From an uncultured Eisenbergiella sp. (GTDB lineage Bacteria > Bacillota > Clostridia > Lachnospirales > Lachnospiraceae): a stretch of DNA of 44,215 bases. The stretch covers positions 1 through 44,215 of the forward strand of contig CAJUEL010000038.1 of assembly GCA_910585455.1 (NCBI GenBank), in the 5' to 3' direction. Position numbers and translations under genes: made by a program. Shown here one piece after another: positions 16,212-24,078 of this stretch. The notes below the pieces were generated by a model, which saw nothing but the letters and a program-made list of their open reading frames with translations, was not told the origin of the DNA and searched no databases. The first letter of the stretch is position 1; each line of letters begins with the position of its first letter.

Positions 16212-16607
16212 ATGAAGGAGAAATTGCTGCGTTTTATGCAGGGGCGTTACGGCGTGGATCAGTTCGGAAGGTTTTTGTCCGGGTTGACGATGGTATTGTT
16301 GATCATTTCCCTGTTTTCCAGACACCGGCTCTGGTATGCGCTGGCGCTGGCATCCCTGATTTACAGCTATTTCCGCATGTTTTCCAGAAATTCTGTGAAG
16401 CGGTATGCGGAAAATCAGAAATATCTGGCATATACGGCAGGCGTGCGCAGGGCGCTTGGCAGGAAGAAGAATGAGCTTGCACAGAGCAGGACGCACCATA
16501 TTTACCGTTGTCCTTCGTGCAGACAAAAGATCCGCATTCCCCGCGGACGGGGAAGAGTGGAGGTGAGGTGTCCGAAATGCAGCGCCACCTTCATAAAAAA
16601 GAGTTAG
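16212..16607 (+). CDS. Small membrane protein with C-terminal zinc ribbon
   Basis: 131 residues. Two hydrophobic stretches (about 22-37 and 41-54) lie near the N-terminus. The cytoplasmic tail ends in a four-cysteine zinc ribbon, CPSCRQKIRIPRGRGRVEVR followed by CPKC (about 99-124), with the shape of MJ0042- or FYDLN-type ribbons. AAGGAGG lies 10 bp before the ATG. It leads a three-gene group with a DUF5685 protein and a J-domain protein. The role is unknown. A membrane-bound adaptor binding nucleic acid or partner proteins would fit. Confidence 0.8.
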   Translation: MKEKLLRFMQGRYGVDQFGRFLSGLTMVLLIISLFSRHRLWYALALASLIYSYFRMFSRNSVKRYAENQKYLAYTAGVRRALGRKKNELAQSRTHHIYRCPSCRQKIRIPRGRGRVEVRCPKCSATFIKKS

Positions 16608-16652
16608 CCATATATTGTCCTTTTGGGCTGTGACAAAGGTAAGGATGGAGAG

Positions 16653-17498
16653 ATGTTTGGATATATCATTGTCAACAAACAGGAAATGAAGTTTCGGGAG
16701 TTTGACTGCTACCAGTCCTATTACTGCGGGTTATGCCAGAATTTAAAGAGCAGGTATGGCAGAAGCGGGCAGCTGACGCTGAGCTATGATATGACCTTTG
16801 TGGTCATGCTGCTTTCCTCTCTGTATGAGCCGGAGACGGACTGTGGATCGTGTAAATGTATCGCGCATCCCTTTGAGGCACATCCGACAAGAAGGAATCG
16901 CTTTACGGACTATGCGGCGGATATGAACATTTTGTTTTCCTATTATAAGTGTCTGGATGATTGGGCGGATGAGAGAAAGCTTTCCGGCAGGATGGAGGCG
17001 TCTCTTTTAAAGAAAAAGAACGATCAGGTCACGGGCAAGTATCCCCATAAGGCGGAGCGGATTTATACGCTTTTAGAGAACATCCGCCTGTATGAGAAAG
17101 CGGGAGAAAGGAATATCGATCTGGCGAGCGGATGCTTCGGGCAGATCATGGCGGAGATCTTCGTATACCGGCAGGACGAGTGGGAAGAAGAGCTGCGCAG
17201 GATGGGCTTTTATCTCGGGAAATTCATCTATCTGATGGATGCCTGGGAGGATATGGAAAAGGATGAAAAGAACGGCAATTACAACGTGTTTTTATATAAG
17301 AAGGAAGAGGCGGCAAGCGAAGAGGAATTTGAAAAGGAAGCCGATACTGTTTTGAGCATGATGATGGCGGAATGCTGCAGGGCATTTGAGAAGCTGCCCA
17401 TCATAGAAAACGTGGAAATTCTGCGCAATATTCTTTATTCCGGCGTATGGTGCCGGTATGAGATGGTTCGCAGGAAGAGGAAAGAGAAAGATGCGTGA
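16653..17498 (+). CDS. DUF5685 family protein
   Basis: 281 residues, starting at ATG 16653 (GGAGAG upstream), not at the earlier in-frame start. The N-terminus MFGYIIVNKQEMKFREFDCY and the following YYCGLCQNLK are characteristic of DUF5685. Cysteines cluster there (DCYQSYYCGLC and DCGSCKC, about residues 19-76), which suggests a metal or iron-sulfur site. The rest is helical, with conserved-looking acidic stretches (CLDDWADE, LMDAWEDMEKDEKNGNYN) that recall all-alpha prenyltransferase-like folds. Its stop overlaps the J-domain gene by 8 bp (ATGCGTGA), so the two products are probably made together. Function unknown. Confidence 0.85.
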   Translation: MFGYIIVNKQEMKFREFDCYQSYYCGLCQNLKSRYGRSGQLTLSYDMTFVVMLLSSLYEPETDCGSCKCIAHPFEAHPTRRNRFTDYAADMNILFSYYKCLDDWADERKLSGRMEASLLKKKNDQVTGKYPHKAERIYTLLENIRLYEKAGERNIDLASGCFGQIMAEIFVYRQDEWEEELRRMGFYLGKFIYLMDAWEDMEKDEKNGNYNVFLYKKEEAASEEEFEKEADTVLSMMMAECCRAFEKLPIIENVEILRNILYSGVWCRYEMVRRKRKEKDA

Positions 17499-18237
17499 CC
17501 CTTATCAGGTCCTTGGCGTATCCCGGGATGCGTCAGAGGAGGAAATCAAAAAGGCATACAGGAAGCAGAGCCGGATTTACCATCCGGATGCGAACGTGAA
17601 CAATCCGAACAAGGAGCAGGCGGAGGAAAGGTTCAAGGAAATCCAGCAGGCCTATCAACAGATCATGAAGGAGAAGGAGCAGGGGGGCTTTGCGGGCGGC
17701 TATGAGAGCCGGACGGGAGACTATGGCGGTCAGGGAAGTGGCTTTGATCCCTTTGAAGAGTTTTTCGGCGGCTTTGGGTTCGGCGGTTTTGGCGGTCAGG
17801 GAAGCTATGGCGGCAGGCAAAGCAGCGCGGGCACGGAGGATGATTACACCATCCATATGAGAGCCGCCATGAATTATATCAACAGCGGTCACTATCGGGA
17901 AGCTTTGAATGTGCTTGACGGAATCGGGGAAAGAGATGCGAGATGGTACTATTACAGCTCCATCGCCAACCAGGGGCTGGGAAATAACGCGGCAGCGCTG
18001 GAATATGCCAGAAAAGCGTCTGCCATGGAGCCGCAGAATGTAGAGTATGCGAACTGGATTCGCCGGATGGAGTCCGGCGGCAGCTGGTATGCCGGAAGAC
18101 AGAGCCAATACGGCGGCAGACCGGTCTCCTATGGGAGCGGGTTTTGCTGGAAGCTGTGTCTGGCAAACCTGGTATGCAATATCTGTTGCGGCGGAGGCGG
18201 TCTGTGTTGTGGCGGCATGCCGATTATGTACTGCTGA
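17491..18237 (+). CDS. J-domain (DnaJ-like) protein with TPR-like middle and cysteine-rich tail
   Basis: 248 residues. The J domain is N-terminal (1-66), with the HPD motif in RIYHPDAN, so it should stimulate an Hsp70 ATPase. A Gly/Phe-rich linker follows (about 70-118). A TPR-like helical region (about 125-205, with AMNYINSGHYREALNVLD) comes next. The tail is hydrophobic and cysteine-rich (CWKLCLANLVCNICCGGGGL and beyond). The DnaJ zinc centre and substrate domains are absent, so this is a specialised co-chaperone. The tail could insert in the membrane or be lipid-modified. It is translationally coupled to the DUF5685 gene, its likely client or partner. Confidence 0.88.
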   Translation: MRDPYQVLGVSRDASEEEIKKAYRKQSRIYHPDANVNNPNKEQAEERFKEIQQAYQQIMKEKEQGGFAGGYESRTGDYGGQGSGFDPFEEFFGGFGFGGFGGQGSYGGRQSSAGTEDDYTIHMRAAMNYINSGHYREALNVLDGIGERDARWYYYSSIANQGLGNNAAALEYARKASAMEPQNVEYANWIRRMESGGSWYAGRQSQYGGRPVSYGSGFCWKLCLANLVCNICCGGGGLCCGGMPIMYC

Positions 18238-18252
18238 AAGGAGTGGCACAGG

Positions 18253-18762
18253 ATGCAGGCGATGGTGGTATATTCCAGTCAGACAGGGAATACCCAGAAG
18301 GTTGCGGCAGCAATTTTTGGCGCGATTCCCGGAGAGTCCAAGGATATGCAGCACGTGAATGAATATACGGGGAAGGATGCGGATACTTTTTTTGTCGGCT
18401 TCCGGACGGAAATGGGAGACTGTGATACGCAGATTGCCAATTTGCTGGCGGGATTACACGGAAAACGGATTGCGCTTTTTGGAACCTGTGGCACAGGCGG
18501 CGACGGAATCTGGCATGACCGGATCATCCGGCAGGTAAAAGGCTGGATCGCGCCGGATAACAGCTATGCGGGCGCATTTTTATGTCAGGGAAAAATGCCC
18601 ATGCAGATCCGCAGAAGCTATGAAGCCAGGCTTGCCGGAAAAGACGGACGGGAGCAGCTGCAGTTTATGATTCGCAATTTTGATGAGGCGCTGCTGCATC
18701 CGGATTCGACCGACCTTAAGGATGCTGCGGAATTTGCCAGATGGGTGATGCGACAGCCCTGA
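18253..18762 (+). CDS. Flavodoxin-like protein
   Basis: 169 residues. The N-terminal strand and loop VYSSQTGNTQKVAAAI is the FMN phosphate-binding signature of flavodoxins. GTCGTGGDGIWHDRI, near residues 77-91, would be a second FMN loop. It would carry electrons for an unidentified partner. Some clostridial genes of this shape are annotated as BilS-like, but no bilirubin reductase lies here. The ATG follows the J-domain gene by 15 bp with AAAGGAG, so it may end the same operon. Confidence 0.82.
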   Translation: MQAMVVYSSQTGNTQKVAAAIFGAIPGESKDMQHVNEYTGKDADTFFVGFRTEMGDCDTQIANLLAGLHGKRIALFGTCGTGGDGIWHDRIIRQVKGWIAPDNSYAGAFLCQGKMPMQIRRSYEARLAGKDGREQLQFMIRNFDEALLHPDSTDLKDAAEFARWVMRQP

Positions 18763-18821
18763 TATTTCAGAACGGTTTTTACGTTCAGACAGGATAAGAC
18801 AAAAATATTTAAAAATCTCCA

Positions 18822-18850
18822 TTGCATTTTGTTGTGATTCGTGGTATATA
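18822..18850 (+). promoter_or_regulatory. Promoter of the MATE gene
   Basis: TTGCAT (18822-18827), a 17-bp spacer and TATATA (18845-18850). A leader of about 80 bases follows before the start codon. Confidence 0.65.
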
Positions 18851-18935
18851 CACAGATTGGAATGCAGGGCGGGGAATGTCCCGCCGGCAGGTTCCAATTT
18901 GGGCACAGCATTGTGCGAAAGGAGATTATTTTTTT

Positions 18936-20291
18936 ATGGTAAAGGATATGACACAGGGCAGCCCGGCAAAGCTGATCCTCAATTTTGCGGTTCCCCTGAT
19001 TTTAGGAAATTTGTTTCAGCAGTTTTACAGCCTGGTGGACACGATCATCGTGGGAAAATTTCTGGGAGTGGATCAGTTGGCGGCAGTGGGCGCTACCGGT
19101 TCCATCAATTTCTTAATCATCGGCTTCTGTATGGGGATCTGTAACGGATTTGCGATTCCGATTGCGCAGAAATTCGGGGCAAAGGATGAAAGCGGCCTGC
19201 GCCGTTTTGTCGCCAACAGCGCCTGGCTGGGAATTATTTTTTCTGTGGTGATGACGGCTTTAACTGTGGCGCTGTGCAGACAGATTCTGGTCTGGATGAA
19301 GACGCCGGCCAATATTCTGGAAGATTCCTATATTTATATCATTATCATTTTTGCGGGCATTCCGGTGACAATTCTGTATAACCTGACCTCAGCCGTCATC
19401 CGGTCCATGGGGGACTCCAAAACGCCGGTTTATTTTCTGACCCTGTCAGCGGCGTTGAATATCGCGCTGGATCTGTTTTGCATTCTGGCGCTGCATATGG
19501 GCGTGGCGGGCGCGGCGGTCGCAACCGTGATTTCCCAGGGCGTATCCGGGGTAGCGTGTCTGGTCTACATGCTAAAGAAATATGAAATTTTAAAAATGCA
19601 GCCCGGCGAGAAAAAGGCCAGACCGGAGCTGATGCTTCGGCTCGCAGTCATGGGGGTGCCCATGGGTCTGCAGTATTCCGTGACCGCCATCGGAAGCGTC
19701 GTTTTGCAGACGGCGGTCAATACGCTGGGGAGCCTGGCAGTGGCGTCCGTGACCGCCTCCGGCAAAATCAGCATGATTTTCTGCTGTCCCTTCGACGCTT
19801 TGGGCGCGACCATGGCGACCTTTGCGGGACAGAACATGGGCGCGGGCAAGCCTGACCGGATCCGGAAGGGACTGAAGGATGCGGGCGCTATCGGGAGCGT
19901 TTATGCGGTGATCGCCTTCGGCATTTTGTTTTTCGCGGGAAAATATGTGGCGCTGCTCTTTGTGGACGCCTCCGAGACGGTGATCCTTGACAACGTGTCG
20001 CTCATGTTGACGATAAACAGCGCCTTTTATATCCCGCTGGCTTTTGTCAACATCGTGCGTTTCCTGATCCAGGGGCTTGGCTTTTCCGGGCTCGCCATTT
20101 TTTCCGGCGCCAGCGAAATGATAGCCCGCGCGCTCGCCGGGTTCCTTCTGGTACCGGCCTTTGGATTCCCGGCTGTTTGCTTTGCGAACCCTCTGGCCTG
20201 GGTTGCAGCCGACCTCTTCCTCTTCCCCGCATATTTCCTCCTCATGCGCCGCGTGGAAGATTACCTTTCCGGAAAACGCGCGCATCTGTGA
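18936..20291 (+). CDS. MATE family efflux transporter
   Basis: 451 residues with twelve hydrophobic segments. MTQGSPAKLILNFAVPLILG and NLFQQFYSLVDTIIVGKFLG at the N-terminus are typical of clostridial MATE (MatE/NorM-like) proteins. These export drugs, dyes or metabolites using a sodium or proton gradient. GSINFLIIGFCMG and the second-half repeat FDALGATMATFAGQNMGAGK also fit. ATG 18936 is chosen over the upstream frame because of GAAAGGAG before it. The substrate is unknown. It stands as a single gene with its own promoter. Confidence 0.92.
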   Translation: MVKDMTQGSPAKLILNFAVPLILGNLFQQFYSLVDTIIVGKFLGVDQLAAVGATGSINFLIIGFCMGICNGFAIPIAQKFGAKDESGLRRFVANSAWLGIIFSVVMTALTVALCRQILVWMKTPANILEDSYIYIIIIFAGIPVTILYNLTSAVIRSMGDSKTPVYFLTLSAALNIALDLFCILALHMGVAGAAVATVISQGVSGVACLVYMLKKYEILKMQPGEKKARPELMLRLAVMGVPMGLQYSVTAIGSVVLQTAVNTLGSLAVASVTASGKISMIFCCPFDALGATMATFAGQNMGAGKPDRIRKGLKDAGAIGSVYAVIAFGILFFAGKYVALLFVDASETVILDNVSLMLTINSAFYIPLAFVNIVRFLIQGLGFSGLAIFSGASEMIARALAGFLLVPAFGFPAVCFANPLAWVAADLFLFPAYFLLMRRVEDYLSGKRAHL

Positions 20292-20465
20292 GGCTGGCGT
20301 CTGTCCGGAAAGGGCAGAAATCCTATAAAAAAGCGATCAGGACACATTTTTAACATATTTAGATGGTATACTGACGATATGATAAATTGTAATCCGGATA
20401 AGATGACGTGATTCAGGCAAGGACGGCAGTCGGTGACGGCTGAGGCGGAAGGAGGTGCAAAGAGC

Positions 20466-21143
20466 GTGGATAAGCGCAGGGTTTTGGTTGTGGATGATGA
20501 AAGCAGGATGCGTAAGCTGGTGAAGGACTTTTTGCAGCGGGAGGGCTTTGAGGTGCTGGAGGCCGGAGACGGAAGCGAGGCTGTGGAGCTCTTTTTTGCC
20601 AGCAAGGATATCGACCTTGTCATTCTGGACGTGATGATGCCGAAAATGGACGGCTGGCAGGTGTGCAGGGAAATCCGGGCATTTTCCAGGGTGCCGATCA
20701 TCATGCTGACGGCGAGAAGCGATGAAAAGGACGAGCTGCTGGGCTTTGAGCTGGGGGTGGATGAATATATTTCAAAGCCATTCAGCCCTAAAATACTGGT
20801 GGCACGGGCGGAGGCGATTCTGCGCAGAAGCAATCCGGACGCCGAAGACGGCGGGGTGCTGGAGGTGGGAGGCATCCGGATGGATAAAGCCGCTCATATG
20901 GTGGAAATAGACGGGAAAAACGTGGATTTAAGCTATAAAGAATTCGAATTGCTGGCCTATTTTATGGAAAACAGAGGGATCGCCCTGTCCAGGGAGAAGA
21001 TCCTGAATAATGTATGGAATTATGACTATTTTGGCGATGCCCGCACGATCGATACCCATGTGAAAAAGCTGCGGAGCAAGCTTGGGCAAAAGGGCGAGCT
21101 GATCAAGACAATCTGGGGCATGGGGTACAAGCTGGAGGCATAG
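20466..21143 (+). CDS. OmpR-family response regulator
   Basis: 225 residues. The receiver domain (1-118) has acidic residues Asp10-Asp11, phosphoacceptor Asp55 in LVILDVMMPKMDGW, Thr in MLTAR and Lys in SKPFSP. The C-terminal winged helix (about 130-225) ends with TIWGMGYKLEA. GTG 20466 is chosen because AAGGAGG lies about 10 bp upstream; the earlier GTG 20433 lacks a good site. The sensor kinase gene begins 2 bp after its stop, so they form a pair. The signal and targets are unknown. Confidence 0.93.
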   Translation: MDKRRVLVVDDESRMRKLVKDFLQREGFEVLEAGDGSEAVELFFASKDIDLVILDVMMPKMDGWQVCREIRAFSRVPIIMLTARSDEKDELLGFELGVDEYISKPFSPKILVARAEAILRRSNPDAEDGGVLEVGGIRMDKAAHMVEIDGKNVDLSYKEFELLAYFMENRGIALSREKILNNVWNYDYFGDARTIDTHVKKLRSKLGQKGELIKTIWGMGYKLEA

Positions 21144-21144
21144 T

Positions 21145-22629
21145 GTGAAGCATTCTATTCGCAGACAATTTGCGGCAATTTTTATCGGATTGATGGCCGG
21201 CACAATTTTATTGTGCTGGTTTTTGAATGGATCCTTATTGCAAAAATATTATATTTCCAACAAAAAGGCTGTGCTTCTGAAAATGTATGGAGAGCTGGAG
21301 CACGCCGTTTTGGAGGAAATGCTGGACTCGGAAACTTATAGCTTAAGCCTGCAGCAAAACTGCAGCAAATACAATTTATCCCTGTTGGTATTGGACTACA
21401 ATTCCAGAATCGTCAAATCCTCCGAGAGCGATTCCAATTTCATGAAGCTCCAGCTATTGCAGCATGTGTTCGCCCCGGCGGACACGCAGGAGATCATGGA
21501 CCGGACCGAACGGTATATCATACAGCGGGTGGGAGATCCCCGTTCCCATATGGAATATATTGAAATCTGGGGGATTCTGGGAAACGGCTATTTTTTCATC
21601 ATCCGGACAGCGCTGGAGGGCATTCAGGACAGCGTGGCGATCGCGAACCGTTTTCTGGCCTATGTGGGCATTGTTGCGGCGATTGCCAGCGGGCTGATCA
21701 TCTGGTATGTGTCCCGGAAGATCACGGAGCCGATTTTACAGCTGGCGAAGATTTCCCGGCACATGGCGCAGCTTGATTTTGAAGTCCGTTATCAGGGCAG
21801 CGGCGGCAATGAAATAGACCTGCTGGGAGAGAATATCAACAAGCTGTCGGAGACGCTGGAGCAGACGATTTCGGAATTAAAGACGGCGAATAATGAGTTA
21901 AAAAAGGACATTGAGAAGAAAAACGAGATCGATGAGATGCGCCGGGAATTTCTGGCGAACGTTTCCCATGAATTAAAGACGCCGATCGCCCTGATTCAGG
22001 GATACGCGGAAGGGCTGCAGGAGGGAATCGGAGACGATCCGGAGAGCAGAAGCTTTTACTGTGACGTCATCGTGGACGAGGCGACGAAGATGAACACGAT
22101 GGTGAAAAAGCTGCTGACCTTAAATCAGCTGGAATCCGGCAACGACATTGTTTCCATGGAACGGTTTGACATCACTGCTCTGGTCGATAATTATCTGCAG
22201 TCCGCCGACCTTCTCGCAAAGCAGAACGAGATTACCGTGCATATGAAGGAAAAGGAGACCATGTATGTGTGGGGCGATGAATTTAAGACGGAAGAAGTGT
22301 TCATGAACTATTTTTCCAATGCGGTCAATCACTGTGGCAATGAAAAGGTGATCGAGGTAAACCTTGAAAAAAGGGATCGTCATGTGCGCATATCCGTTTT
22401 TAACACGGGCGAACCGATTCCGGAGGATTCCCTGCCCCATCTGTGGGAAAAGTTTTATAAGGTGGACAAGGCCAGAACCCGGGAATACGGCGGAAGCGGC
22501 GTGGGACTTTCCATCGTAAAGGCGATCATGGAATCCATGAATCAGAAATACGGCGTCATCAACTATGAAAACGGTGTGGCCTTCTGGTTCGAGCTGGAGC
22601 TTGCGGGGGAAGACAGCCCGGTTTCGTAA
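21145..22629 (+). CDS. Membrane sensor histidine kinase
   Basis: 494 residues from GTG 21145. The upstream stop is immediately before it and GGAGG sits in the end of the regulator gene. Two membrane helices (about 10-30 and 170-188) flank an extracytoplasmic sensor domain of about 140 residues. A HAMP linker (about 189-245) follows. The phosphoacceptor is His275 in FLANVSHELKTP. The ATP-binding domain has YFSNAVNHCG, FNTGEPIP and EYGGSGVGLSIVKA. It is the partner of the OmpR-type regulator. The wide sensor domain gives no clue to the ligand. Confidence 0.94.
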   Translation: MKHSIRRQFAAIFIGLMAGTILLCWFLNGSLLQKYYISNKKAVLLKMYGELEHAVLEEMLDSETYSLSLQQNCSKYNLSLLVLDYNSRIVKSSESDSNFMKLQLLQHVFAPADTQEIMDRTERYIIQRVGDPRSHMEYIEIWGILGNGYFFIIRTALEGIQDSVAIANRFLAYVGIVAAIASGLIIWYVSRKITEPILQLAKISRHMAQLDFEVRYQGSGGNEIDLLGENINKLSETLEQTISELKTANNELKKDIEKKNEIDEMRREFLANVSHELKTPIALIQGYAEGLQEGIGDDPESRSFYCDVIVDEATKMNTMVKKLLTLNQLESGNDIVSMERFDITALVDNYLQSADLLAKQNEITVHMKEKETMYVWGDEFKTEEVFMNYFSNAVNHCGNEKVIEVNLEKRDRHVRISVFNTGEPIPEDSLPHLWEKFYKVDKARTREYGGSGVGLSIVKAIMESMNQKYGVINYENGVAFWFELELAGEDSPVS

Positions 22630-22769
22630 CGGCGCAGACAAGTGAAACTGTCACCCGCTTTCATAAAAGAGACCGATATTTTTGAAAAAAGTAGTTGAAA
22701 AATGCTGGTTTTTAGTATACACTTGTAAAGGATTGCAAACGTGAATTTTATTTAGGAGGACGACTACGT

Positions 22770-23327
22770 ATGATTTCTGCAGGTGATTTCAGAAATGGTG
22801 TTACCATCGAGTTTGAAGGAAATATTTATCAGATCATTGAATTCCAGCATGTAAAGCCTGGCAAGGGCGCTGCCTTTGTCCGGACCAAGTTAAAGAACAT
22901 CAAGAGCGGCGGCGTGGTGGAGAAGACCTTCCGGCCCACTGAGAAGTGCCCGACCGCGCGGATCGATAGAAGGGATATGCAGTATCTGTACAATGACGGC
23001 GAGCTGTTCACCTTCATGGATATGGAAAGCTATGACCAGATTTCCCTGAACAAGGATTCTATCGGCGATGCGCTTAAGTTTGTGAAGGAGAACGAGGTCT
23101 GCAGGATCTGTTCTCATAACGGCAGCGTGTTTGCGGTGGAGCCTCCGCTGTTCGTGGAGCTGGCTGTTACAGAGACAGAGCCTGGCTTTAAGGGCGATAC
23201 CGCTACGGGTGCGAACAAGCCCGCCACGGTGGAGACCGGCGCACAGGTGAACGTACCGCTGTTCGTGAACGAAGGCGATGTGATCAAGATCGATACCAGA
23301 ACAGGGGAATATCTGTCCAGAGTCTGA
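22770..23327 (+). CDS. efp: Elongation factor P
   Basis: 185 residues, the usual length. The KOW-like first domain has the tip loop KPGKGAAFVR with the lysine that is modified, or replaced by arginine, in other lineages. Two OB domains follow. EF-P relieves ribosome stalling at polyproline. No modifying enzyme gene (epmA, ymfI) lies beside it. The ATG is preceded by TTTAGGAGG. The intergenic region 22630-22769 holds a TTGAAA and TATACA pair near 22694-22720 that may be its promoter, with spacing shorter than ideal. Confidence 0.95.
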   Translation: MISAGDFRNGVTIEFEGNIYQIIEFQHVKPGKGAAFVRTKLKNIKSGGVVEKTFRPTEKCPTARIDRRDMQYLYNDGELFTFMDMESYDQISLNKDSIGDALKFVKENEVCRICSHNGSVFAVEPPLFVELAVTETEPGFKGDTATGANKPATVETGAQVNVPLFVNEGDVIKIDTRTGEYLSRV

Positions 23328-23364
23328 GCACAACCGGACCGGCATATCATGAGATGTACAAAAG

Positions 23365-23394
23365 ACCATGTGGCGCTTGCCATGTGGTTTTTTT
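23365..23394 (+). terminator. Terminator after efp
   Basis: ACCATGTGGC-gctt-GCCATGTGGT forms two 4-bp helices around a 2-base mismatch, followed by seven or more T. Confidence 0.65.
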
Positions 23395-23569
23395 ATGCGC
23401 ATATTTTTTTGTGAAGAACCAGCCACGCCCTGGAAGGATTGCGCGCAGCGATATATTTCTAAACAAAATATAAAATCGCAGAATCGCGGGTTGAATAAGA
23501 AAAAAAGAGATATAATAAGAAAATGGAAGAAAATTACAGAAAACAAAAGAAAACAAACCATATATCGTG

Positions 23570-23598
23570 TTGCATATTGGAGGAAAGGAACATAATAT
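23570..23598 (+). promoter_or_regulatory. groESL promoter
   Basis: TTGCAT (23570-23575) and TAATAT (23593-23598) with a 17-bp spacer. The CIRCE operator starts 12 bp downstream, over the predicted transcription start. Confidence 0.75.
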
Positions 23599-23609
23599 AC
23601 TTATAGTGT

Positions 23610-23636
23610 TTAGCACTCGATGTGATTGAGTGCTAA
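23610..23636 (+). promoter_or_regulatory. CIRCE operator (HrcA binding site)
   Basis: TTAGCACTC (23610-23618), nine bases, GAGTGCTAA (23628-23636): a perfect match to the CIRCE consensus. It places groES-groEL under HrcA heat-shock repression. The hrcA gene is not in the window. Confidence 0.97.
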
Positions 23637-23683
23637 CAACACGGCAAAAGAAAGCGAATATTTTATATAAGGAGGCATTTATC

Positions 23684-23971
23684 ATGAAGTTAGTACCCTT
23701 AGGCGACAGAGTCGTGTTAAAGCAGCTGGTTGCGGAAGAGACGACCAAATCCGGCATCGTTCTTCCCGGACAGAGCAAGGAAAAGCCCCAGCAGGCGGAA
23801 GTGATCGCGGTAGGCCCCGGCGGCGTGGTAGAGGGCAAGGAAGTAAAGATGGAAGTCAAGGTTGGCGACCAGGTCATCTACTCCAAGTATTCCGGCACAG
23901 AGGTGAAGCTGGATGAAGAGGAATTCATCGTTGTGAAGCAGTCCGATATTCTGGCAGTGATCGAAGCGTAA
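23684..23971 (+). CDS. groES: Co-chaperonin GroES
   Basis: 95 residues beginning MKLVPLGDRVVLKQ at ATG 23684, behind AAGGAGG; an earlier in-frame start is not needed. GroES caps the GroEL chamber. The mobile loop (EETTKSGIVLPGQSKEKPQ, about 17-35), with its Ile-Val-Leu GroEL contact, is intact. It is first in the CIRCE-controlled operon. A 30-bp palindrome lies in the 107-bp gap before groEL. Confidence 0.97.
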   Translation: MKLVPLGDRVVLKQLVAEETTKSGIVLPGQSKEKPQQAEVIAVGPGGVVEGKEVKMEVKVGDQVIYSKYSGTEVKLDEEEFIVVKQSDILAVIEA

Positions 23972-23982
23972 GGAAAAACTGC

Positions 23983-24012
23983 GTAACCGTTCAGACAGGT
24001 CTGAATCGTTAC
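23983..24012. repeat. 30-bp palindrome between groES and groEL
   Basis: GTAACCGTTCAGAC-ag-GTCTGAATCGTTAC. The arms pair except for two bases. It is the same design as 14804-14833 and 31685-31714, but with different bases in the stem. It could act as a processing site or a weak terminator that sets the groES to groEL ratio. Confidence 0.8.
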
Positions 24013-24078
24013 CGAAATTGCAAAAGGCAGACCGCAGCATGCGGCTATAGCTTTTAAAACAAGGAGGTCATTTTTATC

